DNA of 64,000 nucleotides from Thermoguttaceae bacterium (GTDB taxonomy: Bacteria; Planctomycetota; Planctomycetia; Pirellulales; Thermoguttaceae): assembly GCA_025060325.1 (NCBI GenBank), contig JANXBW010000005.1, positions 1-64,000 on the forward strand, read 5' to 3'. Made by a program: the position numbers and the translations under genes. Shown in pieces: positions 63,419 through 64,000 of the stretch. Under the pieces are notes generated by a model. It searched no databases. It had not been told where the DNA came from and saw only the letters and a list, made by a program, of their open reading frames with translations. Numbering within the stretch: the stretch's first letter is position 1; each line of letters opens with the position of its first letter.

Positions 63419-64000
63419 ATGCGGCGTGCGTGGTATTTGGGCCTTTGTGTGGGTATCGCCTCGCTGGGAGGACTGCTTTTTGGCTTCGACACGGCCGTCA
63501 TTTCCGGGACGGAGCAGGCGATTCAACGGTTATACGGCTTGTCCGAACTGGAAATTGGGTTCACCGTCGCCAGCGCACTGGTGGGCACGATCATTGGGTC
63601 GCTTACAGCGGGATGGCCGGCGGACTGGTGGGGGCGTCGGGCCACTCTCATCCTGATCGCTATCCTCTATCTTATCTCGGCCGTGGGGAGCGCTTTGGCG
63701 TGGGATTGGTATTCGCTTGTGTTCTTCCGATTTCTGGGCGGATTGGGCGTCGGCGGCTCGTCCGTGGTGGCCCCAATGTATATTGCCGAGATTTCACCAC
63801 CCCGGTGGCGAGGGCGATTGGTGGCAGTAGTGCAATTCAACATTGTCTTTGGCATCCTCCTGGCCTTCTTTTCAAACTATTGGATTGCCCTTCTTAATCT
63901 TGGCCCTAGCGAGTGGCGGTGGATGCTCGGTGTGGAAGCCTTTCCGGCTGCGTTGTTTTGGCTGCTCCTTTATTTGACCCCCCAGAGTCCGCGTTGGTTG
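63419..64000 (+). CDS. Sugar-porter MFS transporter, 5' part (cut by window end)
   Basis: The first 194 codons of a major-facilitator sugar porter (XylE/GlcP/GalP type), running off the window at 64000. The start ATG at 63419 has AGGAG eight bases upstream. Signature motifs are GGLLFGFDTAVISGT in TM1 (about 17-31), the loop motif GRR after TM2 (about 72-74), RFLGGLGVGGSSVVAPMYIA in TM4 (about 102-121), EISPPRWRGR, and SPRWL at the truncated end. These place it with proton-sugar symporters (family TC 2.A.1.1), inner membrane. Substrate choice among xylose, glucose, galactose and arabinose cannot be read from this part. Confidence 0.95.
   Translation, partial: MRRAWYLGLCVGIASLGGLLFGFDTAVISGTEQAIQRLYGLSELEIGFTVASALVGTIIGSLTAGWPADWWGRRATLILIAILYLISAVGSALAWDWYSLVFFRFLGGLGVGGSSVVAPMYIAEISPPRWRGRLVAVVQFNIVFGILLAFFSNYWIALLNLGPSEWRWMLGVEAFPAALFWLLLYLTPQSPRWL

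Noticed and set aside
1-64000. tRNA or rRNA genes and CRISPR arrays
   Set aside because: The gene-free gaps were scanned by eye for T-loop-like GTTCGAA contexts with acceptor pairing and for regularly spaced repeats; none held up. A tRNAscan or CRISPR search would be decisive.

Overview
This 64 kb window is almost certainly from a planctomycete, probably Pirellulales-like (the order is inference). The signs are a DUF1559 prepilin-like protein, giant PQQ/TPR and FG-GAP/UnbV proteins, oxidoreductase and sugar-isomerase-like enzymes carrying export signals, a Ser/Thr kinase fused to a caspase-like domain, and two proteins built on terpenoid-cyclase-like toroids. GC looks moderately high. No rRNA, tRNA or CRISPR array was recognised. 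Most genes lie on the minus strand.

Layout. 1-1.9 kb: a decayed IS5-type transposase and one copy (C) of a 130-bp inverted-repeat element. 1.9-10.4 kb: DUF58 and MoxR overlap as an operon, followed by an exported toroid protein and a 1.6-kaa PQQ/TPR protein. 10.9 kb: an HU-like gene on the plus strand. 11.9-20.6 kb (minus): a zinc-ribbon membrane protein, a kinase/pseudo-caspase, a TPR/FG-GAP/UnbV lipoprotein and a membrane-anchored L-rhamnose mutarotase. 20.8-34.7 kb (minus): a Tad/Flp pilus locus with two TadA ATPases (one with an FHA domain), TadB, TadC, CpaB, three TadE/TadG-like proteins, an uncharacterised membrane protein, a prepilin peptidase, a Flp pilin and a small hydrophobic protein. 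No secretin or TadZ is visible. Element copy B sits inside this locus.

35-41 kb: the DUF1559 protein, a Tat-exported ceramidase-like protein, a secreted Gfo/Idh/MocA protein and a Tat-exported TIM-barrel isomerase-like protein. 42-47.4 kb: a SorC-like regulator faces an S41 protease, DUF2760, Hsp70-like operon. 48.2-55.4 kb (minus): TPR protein, ExbB, ExbD and a TonB-like protein whose C-terminus is a toroid, an apparent proton-motive-force-coupled envelope module. 55.7-59 kb: a lipoprotein, a lone CheX, and a DUF523/DUF1722 protein. 59-60.3 kb: gene-free, with element copy A. 60.3-64 kb (plus): a pseudo-receiver protein, a DUF438/hemerythrin/PAS sensor, and a sugar-porter MFS gene cut by the window edge.

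How the genes may work together (inference): the Tad locus and the adjacent kinase could form a phospho-regulated pilus system, with the FHA domain on TadA reading kinase output. The TPR/ExbB/ExbD/toroid cluster could be a second energised envelope machine. These two, together with the short transposon-like repeat family, are the most interesting content.
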